From Streptomyces sp. BA2 (GTDB lineage Bacteria > Actinomycetota > Actinomycetes > Streptomycetales > Streptomycetaceae): 64,000 bases of DNA. Location of the stretch: contig NZ_WSRO01000002.1 of assembly GCF_009769735.1 (NCBI RefSeq), forward strand, positions 4,104,001 to 4,168,000. The letters run 5' to 3'. The position numbers and the translations under genes are program-made. Positions within the stretch are counted from its first letter, which is position 1; each line of letters opens with the position of its first letter. A model generated the notes under the pieces. It did not search any database. It was not told the origin of the DNA and saw only the letters and a list, made by a program, of their open reading frames with translations. Positions 38,558-46,418 of this stretch are shown piece by piece.

Positions 38558-40360
38558 GTGGGCAAGCGAGGACGCGCCAGCGAGCGCAAGGGCATCAAGA
38601 ACATCACGGGCAGACCGAGTGCACCGGGTACTCCGGGCACGCCGGGCGCTCCCGGCACACCGGGTACGCCGGGCGTGAAGAGCGCCAAGGTGCATCCCGG
38701 TGTGCTCGGCGGCGCCGCCGCCGTGGTCGTGTGCGGCGTGGGCATCGCCGCGTACAGCCTGATGGGCGGATCGTCCGGCGACGACGGCGGACCGACGGTC
38801 GACGAGAAGCCGGTGGCCGCGGGCCCGCCGACGGCCGCCGAGGTCCGTGCCACCACACAGGACTTCCTCGCCGCGTGGGAGAAGGGCGACGTGGCGAAGG
38901 CCGCGGCGCTCACGGACGACCGGACGGCGGCGAAGACCGCCCTCACCGCGTACGCCAAGGACTCCCACCTCACGCAGGTGAAGCTGACGCCGGGCAAGCG
39001 GGCGGGCGCGAAGGTGCCGTTCTCGGTCACGTCCACGGTCTCGTACGAGGGAAACAGCAAGCCCTTCGCGTACGAGTCCGAGCTCAGCGTCGTGCGACGG
39101 AAGCACGACGGCAAGACGCTGGTCGGCTGGCAGCCCTCCGTCGTCCACCCGGACCTGAAGAACGGCGACCGCCTGGTCACCGGCGAGGCCGGGGATCCGC
39201 CGATCAAGGCGGTGGACCGGGACGGCGACGAGCTGACGAAGGAGAAGTACCCCTCGCTCGGCACGGTGCTCGACAGCCTGCGTGAGAAGTACGGCGACAA
39301 GGCCGGCGGCAAGGCGGGCGTGGAGCTGCGCGTCGTACGCGAGGACAGCGCGAAGGACGCCGAGAAGTCGGCGACGACGAAGGACGACGCGAAGGCGACG
39401 CCCGACAAGACGCTGCTCACGCTCTCCCCCGGAACCCCCGGAACCCCCGGCACCCTGAAGACCACCTTCGACGCCACGCTCCAGGCGGCGGCCGAGAAGG
39501 AGACGGGCAAGCGCAAGCAGGCCGCGGTCGTCCTGGTGAAGCCGAGCACGGGCGAGATCCTGGCGGCGGCCAACTCGAAGCCGACCGGCTTCAACATCGC
39601 GTTCCAGGGCTCGCTTGCCCCCGGCTCGACGATGAAGGTCGTCACGTCGTCCATGCTCCTGGAGAAGAAGCTCGCGGGAGTGGACAAAAAGCACCCCTGC
39701 CCGAAGTACGTGACGTACGGCGGCTGGAAGTTCCAGAACGACGACAAGTTCGAGATCAAGGACGGCACGTTCCGCGCGAGCTTCGCGCGGTCCTGCAACA
39801 CGGCCTTCATCAGCCAGGCCAAGAAGCTTCAGGACGACTCCCTGACCAAGCAGGCGCAGGAGGTCTTCGGCCTCGGCCGCGACAACTGGTCGATCGGTGT
39901 CCCGTCCTTCGACGGCGCGATCCCTGTCCAGAGCGACGCGCAGATGGGCGCCTCCCTGATCGGCCAGGGCGGGGTCCGCATGAGCCCGCTGAACATGGCG
40001 TCGGTGGCGGCCACGGTGAAGTCGGGCACGTTCAAGCAGCCGTACCTGGTCTCCCCGGACCTCGACAAGCGCACGCTCGCGACGGCGCCCCGCAAGATGT
40101 CGGGCGCGACGGCTTCGGCGCTGCGTGACCTGATGCACTACACGGCTGTCGCCGGGACCGCGGTGAAGCCCATGTCCGGGCTCGGCTCCGACATGGGCGC
40201 CAAGACGGGCTCGGCGGAGGTCGACGGCCAGAAGAAGCCCAACGGCTGGTTCACGGCGTACCGCGGCGATCTGGCCGCGGGAGCGGTGGTGCAGGAGGGC
40301 GGACACGGCGGGGACTCGGCGGGGCCGCTGGTGCGGGCGATGTTCCTGGCGGGCCAGTAG
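38558..40360 (+). CDS. Penicillin-binding protein (class B), MecA_N type, with collagen-like N-terminal triplets
   Basis: 600 aa. The cytoplasmic N-terminus (residues 22-40) is a run of G-T-P and G-A-P triplets, and a second short GTPGTPGT block lies between the MecA_N and transpeptidase domains. A transmembrane helix near residues 47-68, an NTF2-like MecA_N domain and a transpeptidase domain follow. Motifs are PGSTMKVV, SFARSCNTAF and GAKTGSAEVDG. It also has a Lys/Asp-rich insert near residue 275 that its neighbour lacks. The start is GTG after GGAGG. It is probably co-expressed with the upstream paralogue. Confidence 0.92.
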   Translation: MGKRGRASERKGIKNITGRPSAPGTPGTPGAPGTPGTPGVKSAKVHPGVLGGAAAVVVCGVGIAAYSLMGGSSGDDGGPTVDEKPVAAGPPTAAEVRATTQDFLAAWEKGDVAKAAALTDDRTAAKTALTAYAKDSHLTQVKLTPGKRAGAKVPFSVTSTVSYEGNSKPFAYESELSVVRRKHDGKTLVGWQPSVVHPDLKNGDRLVTGEAGDPPIKAVDRDGDELTKEKYPSLGTVLDSLREKYGDKAGGKAGVELRVVREDSAKDAEKSATTKDDAKATPDKTLLTLSPGTPGTPGTLKTTFDATLQAAAEKETGKRKQAAVVLVKPSTGEILAAANSKPTGFNIAFQGSLAPGSTMKVVTSSMLLEKKLAGVDKKHPCPKYVTYGGWKFQNDDKFEIKDGTFRASFARSCNTAFISQAKKLQDDSLTKQAQEVFGLGRDNWSIGVPSFDGAIPVQSDAQMGASLIGQGGVRMSPLNMASVAATVKSGTFKQPYLVSPDLDKRTLATAPRKMSGATASALRDLMHYTAVAGTAVKPMSGLGSDMGAKTGSAEVDGQKKPNGWFTAYRGDLAAGAVVQEGGHGGDSAGPLVRAMFLAGQ

Positions 40361-40439
40361 TCACTGTCAAAGGCACCCGCTGTCCGGTATACGGATACAC
40401 GGTCGCGTGCCCGGTACACGGACCGCTAGCGTGCCGGGC

Positions 40440-40937
40440 ATGAGCGCTACAGATTCCCCCGCCCACCCCCGTTTCGCCGCGGCCCTGGACGAGCTGGGCC
40501 TCGCTGAACTGGTCAGCGAGGTCCGCCGCTTCCCGGAGGCGACACGGACCGCCCAGGAGGCCGCCGCGGCCATCGGCTGCGAGCTGAGCCAGATCTGCAA
40601 GTCCCTGATCTTCGCGGCGGACGGCGTCCCGGTCCTGGTCCTGATGGACGGCGCCTCGCGGGTCGACCTGGAGCTCGTACGGCGGGAACTGGGCGCGGAG
40701 AAGGTGACGCGCGCGAAGGCGGACATCGTCCGGGAGACCACGGGGTTCGCCATCGGTGGCGTACCGCCCTTCGGTCACGCGACACGGACGCGGGTGCTGG
40801 CTGACCGCTCACTGCTGGACCACGAGGTGGTGTGGGCGGCGGCGGGCACTCCGTACGCGGTCTTCCCCATGACGCCCAAGGACCTCATCACCCACGCGAA
40901 CGGCACCCTGGTGGACGTGCGCGAGCTCGACAAGTGA
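40440..40937 (+). CDS. YbaK/EbsC-family aminoacyl-tRNA deacylase
   Basis: 165 aa from the ATG at 40440. It has a YbaK fold: AIGCELSQICKSLIF (the conserved Lys), VLMDGASRVDL, then GFAIGGVPPFGH and the C-terminal VFPMTPKDLI. Members hydrolyse mischarged tRNAs such as Cys-tRNA(Pro). Its stop overlaps the GTG of the downstream transporter by four bases, so the two are coupled. Confidence 0.92.
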   Translation: MSATDSPAHPRFAAALDELGLAELVSEVRRFPEATRTAQEAAAAIGCELSQICKSLIFAADGVPVLVLMDGASRVDLELVRRELGAEKVTRAKADIVRETTGFAIGGVPPFGHATRTRVLADRSLLDHEVVWAAAGTPYAVFPMTPKDLITHANGTLVDVRELDK

Positions 40938-41785
40938 CGCCGCTGGTCGCGTCGGCGGTCCTGCTGGCCGCCGTCACGCACGCGAGCTGGAACGCGATCG
41001 CGCACCACATCACGGACAAGCTGGTCGGCTTCACGTTGATATCGGGCGGCGGGCTGCTGATCGGCGTACTCATCGCCCCGTTCGCGGCGATACCGGCGGC
41101 GGGCGCGTGGCCGTACCTGGTGATCTCGGCAGTGATCCACATCGGCTACTACGCCCTGCTCATGAAGTCGTTCAAGCTGGGCGACTTCGGCCAGGCGTAC
41201 CCGATCGCGCGCGGCACGGCTCCCCTGGTGGTCACCGTCCTCGCCGCGATATTCGCGGGCGAGATCCCGGACGGCTGGCAGGCGGCGGGAGTCGCGGTCT
41301 CCTGCGCGGGCCTGACGGGATTGGCGCTCTGGGGCATACGGGGGACGGGCCGCCGCCCCGACTGGGCGGCGATCGGCGCGGCGCTTGCCACGGGCGTCTC
41401 GATCGCGGCGTACACGGTGGTGGACGGCCTCGGCGTCCGCGCCTCCGGCTCATCGATGGGCTACATCGCGTGGCTGATGATTCTGGAGGGCCTCGCGATT
41501 CCGGTGTACGCGGCGTACCGCTGGCGGGGCGAACTGGTGGGGCGGCTGCGCCCGTTCGCGGCGGTGGGGCTGCTGGGCGCGGCCCTGTCGGTGGCGGCGT
41601 ACGGCCTGGTCCTCTGGGCCCAGACGAAGGCGGACCTGGCCCCGATCTCGGCGCTGCGGGAGTCGTCGATCATTGTGGGGGCTGGGATAGGGGCGGTGTT
41701 CTTCAAGGAGAAGTTCGGGGCGCCGAGGTTGGTGGCTGCGGGGTTGATGGTGGCGGGGATTGGGCTGATGTTGCACGCGGGTTGA
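40934..41785 (+). CDS. EamA/DMT-superfamily transporter
   Basis: 283 aa with ten predicted transmembrane segments in two EamA halves; each half starts with a conserved small-residue-rich helix. The GTG start overlaps the deacylase stop (GTGA). It is a drug/metabolite exporter or importer of unknown substrate. The second half ends FFKEKFGAPRLVAAGLMVAGIGLML, typical of the family. Confidence 0.87.
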   Translation: MTPLVASAVLLAAVTHASWNAIAHHITDKLVGFTLISGGGLLIGVLIAPFAAIPAAGAWPYLVISAVIHIGYYALLMKSFKLGDFGQAYPIARGTAPLVVTVLAAIFAGEIPDGWQAAGVAVSCAGLTGLALWGIRGTGRRPDWAAIGAALATGVSIAAYTVVDGLGVRASGSSMGYIAWLMILEGLAIPVYAAYRWRGELVGRLRPFAAVGLLGAALSVAAYGLVLWAQTKADLAPISALRESSIIVGAGIGAVFFKEKFGAPRLVAAGLMVAGIGLMLHAG

Positions 41786-41822
41786 GTGGGGGGGCGGTGC
41801 GGGCCGGGCAGGCGGGGCGGCG

Positions 41823-42068
41823 TCAGTCCTGCGTGGCGTACGAGAGGAAGCTCCGCCATGCTTCTGCGGGGACGGCGAACTGCGGGCTCTGGTGCAACTT
41901 GGAGTCCCGCACGTGGACAGTCGAGGGACAGCGAGCCACCTCGACGCAGTCTCCTTCACTGCCGCTGCTGTAGCTGGACTTACGCCAGGAGAGGGCTACC
42001 TCTACGCAGTCGTCGCCGTCGGAGCCGCTGTAGCTGCTCTTGAACCAGGCCAGATTGGACGTGTTCAT
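41823..42068 (-). CDS. DUF397 protein with duplicated motif
   Basis: 81 aa from the ATG at 42068, set by GAGGAG. Two consecutive DUF397 signatures, WFKSSYSGSDGDDCVEVA and WRKSSYSSGSEGDCVEVA, precede the usual VHVRDSK...W-x-F tail. It overlaps the XRE regulator stop by four bases. DUF397 proteins pair with WhiJ-like regulators in Streptomyces developmental control. Confidence 0.87.
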   Translation of the reverse strand: MNTSNLAWFKSSYSGSDGDDCVEVALSWRKSSYSSGSEGDCVEVARCPSTVHVRDSKLHQSPQFAVPAEAWRSFLSYATQD

Positions 42069-42907
42069 AGCGCTCCTCGCATCCGCTTCAACAGGCCCTT
42101 GGAGTCCTCGGCGTTGAGAGCCTGTGAACGCAGTTTCGCATAGCGCTGGAGCATGATGCTGACTTCCTTCGGGTCGGCGACCAGCAGGCCGCCACGCTGC
42201 CCCTCGGAGTATCCGAACCATCGATTACCCGGTGTCTCGGCCAGCCGTAGCGGTCCGTCGAACCCCGCATGGTCGGGCTGACGGGTCGGCATGATCTGTA
42301 GCTCCACGTTGAACTGCCCTGCCCGAGCCCGCAGATGGTCGATCAGCTCCCCCGTCGCCTCTGGTCCGCCAGTGCATCGCTCAACCAGAGCCTGCTCGAT
42401 GATGAAGCTGAACGCGATCGGCGGCCGACGCTGGAAGAGCTTCTGGCGCTCCAGGCGAGCAGATACTTGCTGGTTGACCTGGTCCTCATCCTTCACCGGA
42501 GGGACGCTTTCGGTCACTGCCCGCGCGTATGCCTCCGTTTGAAGGAGCCCCGGGACCACCCGGCACTCGTACGTCCACAATGTCACCGCCTCCGCCTCGC
42601 ACTTCGCCCACTGCCGGAACCAACTGGCCAACCCCGGCTGCCGGGAGAGATGCCGCGCCGCGCCCCGCAGCGCCCCGAAGGCGTCCAGAAGCTCCTCCGC
42701 CCGCTCCACGAAGTCCGGCTGGGGAAAGCGACGCCCCTGCTCGATCTTGGCGACCGTCTGAACCGAGTACCCGACCGACTCGGCGAACTCCTCCTGAGTC
42801 AGGCCCGCCCGTTTACGGAAGGCCTTGAAGACCTCGCCGAACGTCCTCAGGCTGTCCGACACCTCCGGCTCACTACAGCCCGGCGACCCGCCCGCACCGT
42901 CCGTCAT
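42065..42907 (-). CDS. WhiJ-like XRE regulator (DUF5753)
   Basis: 280 aa. The helix-turn-helix covers about residues 22-75 (LTQEEFAESVGYSVQTVAKIEQGRRFP). A DUF5753 domain follows, with EAEAVTLWTYECRVVPGLLQTEAYARAV. Such regulators, with a DUF397 partner and an anti-sigma-like ATPase, are many times duplicated in Streptomyces and act in development and antibiotic control. It is divergent from the ATPase gene, with a palindrome between. Confidence 0.9.
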   Translation of the reverse strand: MTDGAGGSPGCSEPEVSDSLRTFGEVFKAFRKRAGLTQEEFAESVGYSVQTVAKIEQGRRFPQPDFVERAEELLDAFGALRGAARHLSRQPGLASWFRQWAKCEAEAVTLWTYECRVVPGLLQTEAYARAVTESVPPVKDEDQVNQQVSARLERQKLFQRRPPIAFSFIIEQALVERCTGGPEATGELIDHLRARAGQFNVELQIMPTRQPDHAGFDGPLRLAETPGNRWFGYSEGQRGGLLVADPKEVSIMLQRYAKLRSQALNAEDSKGLLKRMRGAL

Positions 42908-42996
42908 ACGAGGACACCTCCGTTGCGCCTGCCCCGCGTACCGCTCCCAACCCGCCCATGGTTACGGTCAGTTGCCAGCCCTGTCCACTCTCCGTA

Positions 42997-43021
42997 CTAG
43001 TACTCTGACGCAGAGTGCTAG
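42997..43021. promoter_or_regulatory. Palindrome between the XRE and ATPase genes
   Basis: CTAGTACTCTG (42997-43007), ACG and CAGAGTGCTAG (43011-43021) form 11-bp arms with one T.G mismatch. This is a probable operator for the XRE regulator, 90 bp from its start and 45 bp upstream of the ATPase ATG. Confidence 0.6.
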
Positions 43022-43065
43022 CCGCTGACCTGGTAAGCGAACGCGTAGGCGGCCACTTTGAGGCC

Positions 43066-43536
43066 ATGACGCCCAGCCAGACCCCCCAAGTCCCCGTCAC
43101 CGAGCGTGTGTTCGTCCAGCGCTTCAGCTCCACTCCGCGTGGTGCACGCCTCGCCCGGCACCTAGCCCTGCACCGCCTGAACGCATGGGGCATCCCGTAC
43201 GGCTCCGACGCCTCGGACACCGCCGCGCTGCTCGTCGCCGAGCTGGCCGCCAACGCCGCCACCCACGGCCGCGTCCCCGGCCGTGACTTCGAGGTGCGAC
43301 TCAGCCTCGACGCGTACACCCTCCGGATCGAGGTGTCGGACCCGCGCGGTGAGTGTCGCCTCGACGGGCCAGGAGCCGTAGACACCGCGCCGGCCGAGGC
43401 GGAGGGCGGGCGAGGGCTCCTCCTCGTCCAAGCCCTGGCCGACCGGTGGGCGGTCCTCGACCGCCTACCCATCGGAAAGACGGTCCGAGCCGAACTGGAC
43501 GGCATCGGCATCGGCACCCTGGGTGAGGGGAATTGA
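43066..43536 (+). CDS. Anti-sigma-factor-like HATPase_c protein
   Basis: 156 aa from the ATG at 43066; an in-frame GTG at 43015 falls inside the palindrome and is less likely. The N-box LLVAELAANAATHG and G1/G2 boxes (VSDPRGE, EGGRGLLLVQALADRW) are those of RsbW/SpoIIAB-like ATPases. It is divergent from the XRE/DUF397 pair, making a WhiJ-type trio. Its last codons and stop lie inside the left inverted repeat of the island. Confidence 0.88.
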   Translation: MTPSQTPQVPVTERVFVQRFSSTPRGARLARHLALHRLNAWGIPYGSDASDTAALLVAELAANAATHGRVPGRDFEVRLSLDAYTLRIEVSDPRGECRLDGPGAVDTAPAEAEGGRGLLLVQALADRWAVLDRLPIGKTVRAELDGIGIGTLGEGN

Positions 43537-43627
43537 TTAGCGTGGTTGCTGTGGGTGGGTGGCTGAGCGAGCCTCCATCCCGTGTGGGTGTGCGCGGGTC
43601 GGTGGGGGCTGACTTTCGTCGCCTGAT
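43513..43627. repeat. Left terminal inverted repeat of the 1.37-kb island
   Basis: 115 bp matching, in inverse orientation, 44769-44885 with about five mismatches and two small gaps. The central 57 bp (43532-43588 with 44809-44865) are identical. The outer end lies within the 3' end of the ATPase gene, including its stop codon. Confidence 0.92.
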
Positions 43628-43799
43628 GTTCGAACGTGGCCACGGAGTTGGACACCGGCGTTTACACGACGGGGGCAGGGCCACCCCGAGGGCGGTGTCA
43701 AAGGCCGCCCCAGAGCGCGGCGACCAACAAACCAAAGACGCAGCAACAGCAACGGCGACACCAACGAAGGGATACGCCCGTCACCCGCCCCTCGCTCAA

Positions 43800-44400
43800 C
43801 ACCACCGAACCACCCCTCGCTGTCGGTCAGCTGTCGTCACGGTCCATCCCTCGCCACCGGCCGCCTCTCGGCCGCCGCCACGAACCACCCCTCCCCGCCG
43901 GACGCCGCTCGGCCGCCATCACGAACCACCCCTCGCCACCGGCAGGATGTCGACCGCCACCACGGACCGTCCCTCCTCGTCGCCGGACCACCGGGCGCCG
44001 TCACGAACCGCCCCTCACCGCCGGACACCGTCGGCCGCCATCACGAACCTCCCTCACCGCCGGACGCCGCTCGGCCGCCATCACGAACCACCCCTCGCCA
44101 CCGGCAGGCTGTCGGCCGCCGCCACGAACCACCCCTCGCCGCCGGCCGCCGTCGGCCCTCATCACGAACCATCCCTCGCCACCGGCGGCCGCCATCACGA
44201 ACCACCCCTCCCCGTCGGCCGCCTGCCGGCCGCCGTCACCAACCGCCCCTCGCCACCGGACGCCGTCAGCCGCCGCCACGAACCATCCCTCGCCACCGGC
44301 CGCCTCTCGGCCACCGCCACCAACCACCCCTCACCACCGGCCGCCAGTCAGCCGCCATCACGGACCGCCCCTCCTCGTCGCCGGACCATCGCTCGCCGTC
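43800..44400. repeat. Degenerate tandem array with 41-bp period
   Basis: About 14 units with core CACGAACCACCCCTCGCC. Core starts are near 43838, 43877, 43918, 43959, 44000, 44042, 44082, 44123, 44163, 44196, 44237, 44277, 44318 and 44359, mostly 40-42 bp apart. Because 41 is not a multiple of three, the repeat cannot keep a reading frame, which argues against coding. GC-rich open frames through it lack ribosome sites. The period is close to four DNA turns. Confidence 0.85.
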
Positions 44401-44431
44401 GCCCGACCGCCTTTCGGCATCGATGAGCCTC

Positions 44432-44506
44432 CATTGCAGGAAAATCCCACCTGCTTCGGCAGTGAGCTGGGGTTTCGCGGGAAAGAAGTGCAACTTCTCT
44501 GCAATG
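44432..44506 (+). ncRNA. Candidate structured RNA, compact four-way junction
   Basis: 75 nt, less GC-rich than its surroundings. P1 is CATTGCAG/CTGCAATG (44432-44439, 44499-44506). P2 is ATCCCA/TGGGGT (44444-44449, 44468-44473) and encloses CTGC-TTCG-GCAG with a UUCG tetraloop. P3 is TTC-GCGG-GAA (44474-44483). P4 is AGAAGT-GCA-ACTTCT (44484-44498). P2, P3, P4 and P1 abut without linkers. The T.G pair in P2 favours the plus strand. It is not a tRNA. No promoter was identified; the RNA status is inference. Confidence 0.5.
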
Positions 44507-44768
44507 AGCCCCACCCGGCCCCACCAGGCCCCACCCGCGAAGCCCTCGCCCCGCGCGCCACAACCCCCGCATGCCCCGCACGCCCAGCCCGCGCGCCACC
44601 CACACCCTGCACGCCACCACCACCCCGCATGCCCCACCCACCCCTGTTGCTGCTGCCTTTGGCCCTCTGGCACACGTGGCGGGGTCTTATCGCTGAGGGG
44701 GGAGCGGTACCGGCGTAGGTGGTTGTCTGCTGTGGAAGGGAGGTTGGCAAATCTGGGCCCGTACGTAG

Positions 44769-44885
44769 ATCAGCCGACGAAAGTCAGCCCCCACCGGAGC
44801 CGCGCACGCCCACACGGGATGGAGGCTCGCTCAGCCACCCACCCACAGCAACCACGCTAATCAATACCCCTCACCCCGGGGTGCC
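44769..44885. repeat. Right terminal inverted repeat of the 1.37-kb island
   Basis: Inverse partner of 43513-43627. Its outer end includes the stop codon and last four codons of cbiO. Between 44506 and 44769 the island holds C-rich, GCCCCACC-like sequence with no supported gene. Confidence 0.92.
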
Positions 44886-45668
44886 GTGCCCTACGCCCGC
44901 CCGTCGTCCGTTCGCTGCAGCCGTCTTCGGATCGAAGCCGAACGGCAGCTCAAGCCGGTGCGCCCCCATCAGGTCCTCGTCGCCCAGCAGCTCCCCCGTC
45001 GGGCCGTCCGCCGCGATCACGCCCTCGCTCAGGATCAGCGCCCGGGGGCACAGTTCGAGGGCGTAGGGGAGGTCGTGTGTGACCATCAGGACCGTCACGT
45101 CCAGCGAGCGCAGGATGTCCGCCAGTTCGCGGCGCGAGGCCGGGTCCAGGTTCGAGGACGGTTCGTCGAGGACCAGGATCTCCGGCTCCATCGCGAGGAC
45201 CGTCGCCACCGCGACCCGCCTGCGCTGTCCGAAGGAGAGGTGGTGCGGCGGGCGGTCCGCGAACTCCGCCATTCCTACCTGGGAGAGGGCCTTCTGGACC
45301 CTGGCCTCCAGTTCGGGGCCCCGCATCCCTGCCGCCGCCGGGCCGAACGCCACGTCCTCCCGCACCGTCGGCATGAAGAGTTGGTCGTCGGGGTCCTGGA
45401 AGACGATGCCGACCCTTCGCCTGATCTCCGCCATGTGCTTCTTGCCGACCGGCAGGCCCGCGACGGTGACCGTGCCCGCGCCGCCCGTCAGGATGCCGTT
45501 CAGGTGCAGGACGAGCGTCGTCTTGCCCGCGCCGTTCGGGCCGAGCAGCGCGACCCGCTCGCCGCGGCCGATCGTCATGTCGACGCCGAAGAGCGCCTGG
45601 TGCCCATCGGGGTAGGCGAAGGCCAGTCCGGCCACTTCGAGGGAGAGTTCAGCAGTCACAGGGTCCAT
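44871..45668 (-). CDS. cbiO: Energy-coupling factor transporter ATPase CbiO (nickel/cobalt)
   Basis: 265 aa from the ATG at 45668, which overlaps cbiQ by 13 bp. Walker A is GPNGAGKTTLVLH, the Q-loop FQDPDDQLF, the signature LSFGQRRRVAVA and Walker B ILVLDEPSSNLDP. It powers the CbiMQO metal importer. The last residues come from the inverted-repeat sequence. Confidence 0.94.
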   Translation of the reverse strand: MDPVTAELSLEVAGLAFAYPDGHQALFGVDMTIGRGERVALLGPNGAGKTTLVLHLNGILTGGAGTVTVAGLPVGKKHMAEIRRRVGIVFQDPDDQLFMPTVREDVAFGPAAAGMRGPELEARVQKALSQVGMAEFADRPPHHLSFGQRRRVAVATVLAMEPEILVLDEPSSNLDPASRRELADILRSLDVTVLMVTHDLPYALELCPRALILSEGVIAADGPTGELLGDEDLMGAHRLELPFGFDPKTAAANGRRAGVGHGTPG

Positions 45669-46417
45669 CCCAACACGCAGACGACTAGAGCGGCGGACGG
45701 GAGGGCCAGTGCGTACGTCCACTGCGCGCGCGAGGCCGTGACCTCGTCTATCACCGGCATCGAGCCCGCATAACCCCGGCTGACCATCGCCAGATGCACC
45801 CGCTCGCCCCTCTCGTACGAGCGGATGAAGAGCGCGCCCGCGGACTTCGCGAGGACGCCCCACTGCCGTACGCCCCGCGCCTCGAAACCGCGTGACTCGC
45901 GCGCGATCTTCATGCGGCGCATCTCGTCCGTGATCACGTCGCCGTAGCGGATCATGAACGAGGCGATCTGGACGAGCAGCGGCGGCAGCTTCAGGCGCTG
46001 CAATCCGAGGAGCAGCGCGCGCAGTTCGGTGGTCGACGCCAGCAGGACCGATGCCGCTACGCCTAGCGTGCCCTTGGCCAGGACGTTCCAGGCGCCCCAG
46101 AGGCCGTTCACGCTCAGGGACATGCCGAGTACGTCGACCCGCTCGCCCTCCGCCACGAACGGCATGAGCACCGCGAACGCCACGAACGGGACCTCGATGA
46201 GCAGCCTCTTCAGGAGGAAGGGGAGCGGGACGCGGGAGGCGTACGCCACCGCGCCGAGCAGCACCGCGTAGCCGCCGAACGCCCACATGGCCTCGCGCGG
46301 CGTCGAGACCACGACGACCACGAAGCAGAAGACCGCCGCCAGTTTGGTGTGCGGAGGCAGTGCGTGCACCCGGGAGTGGCCGGGCCGGTAGAGCCGGTGG
46401 GCGTGGCCCGCGCCCAC
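45656..46417 (-). CDS. cbiQ: Energy-coupling factor transmembrane protein CbiQ
   Basis: 253 aa with about five transmembrane segments. The ECF T-component signatures are seen as ARG-like motifs near MKIARESRGFEARG and SYERGERVHLAMVSRGYAG, which contact the ATPase. It starts with GTG one base after the cbiM stop and is coupled to cbiO. It is part of the metal importer. Confidence 0.93.
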   Translation of the reverse strand: MGAGHAHRLYRPGHSRVHALPPHTKLAAVFCFVVVVVSTPREAMWAFGGYAVLLGAVAYASRVPLPFLLKRLLIEVPFVAFAVLMPFVAEGERVDVLGMSLSVNGLWGAWNVLAKGTLGVAASVLLASTTELRALLLGLQRLKLPPLLVQIASFMIRYGDVITDEMRRMKIARESRGFEARGVRQWGVLAKSAGALFIRSYERGERVHLAMVSRGYAGSMPVIDEVTASRAQWTYALALPSAALVVCVLGWTL

Positions 46418-46418
46418 G

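Noticed and set aside
43800..44400. CRISPR array
   Set aside because: The units are degenerate along their whole length, there are no unique spacers between conserved repeats, and no cas genes are nearby.
44432..44506. tRNA gene
   Set aside because: The size fits, but there is no T-loop consensus, no 7-nt anticodon loop and the arm lengths are wrong.
43533..44718. Open frames of 297 and 360 aa through the island
   Set aside because: They start inside the repeat, have no ribosome site, and consist of a 41-bp repeat that shifts frame at every unit. They look like stop-poor high-GC noise.
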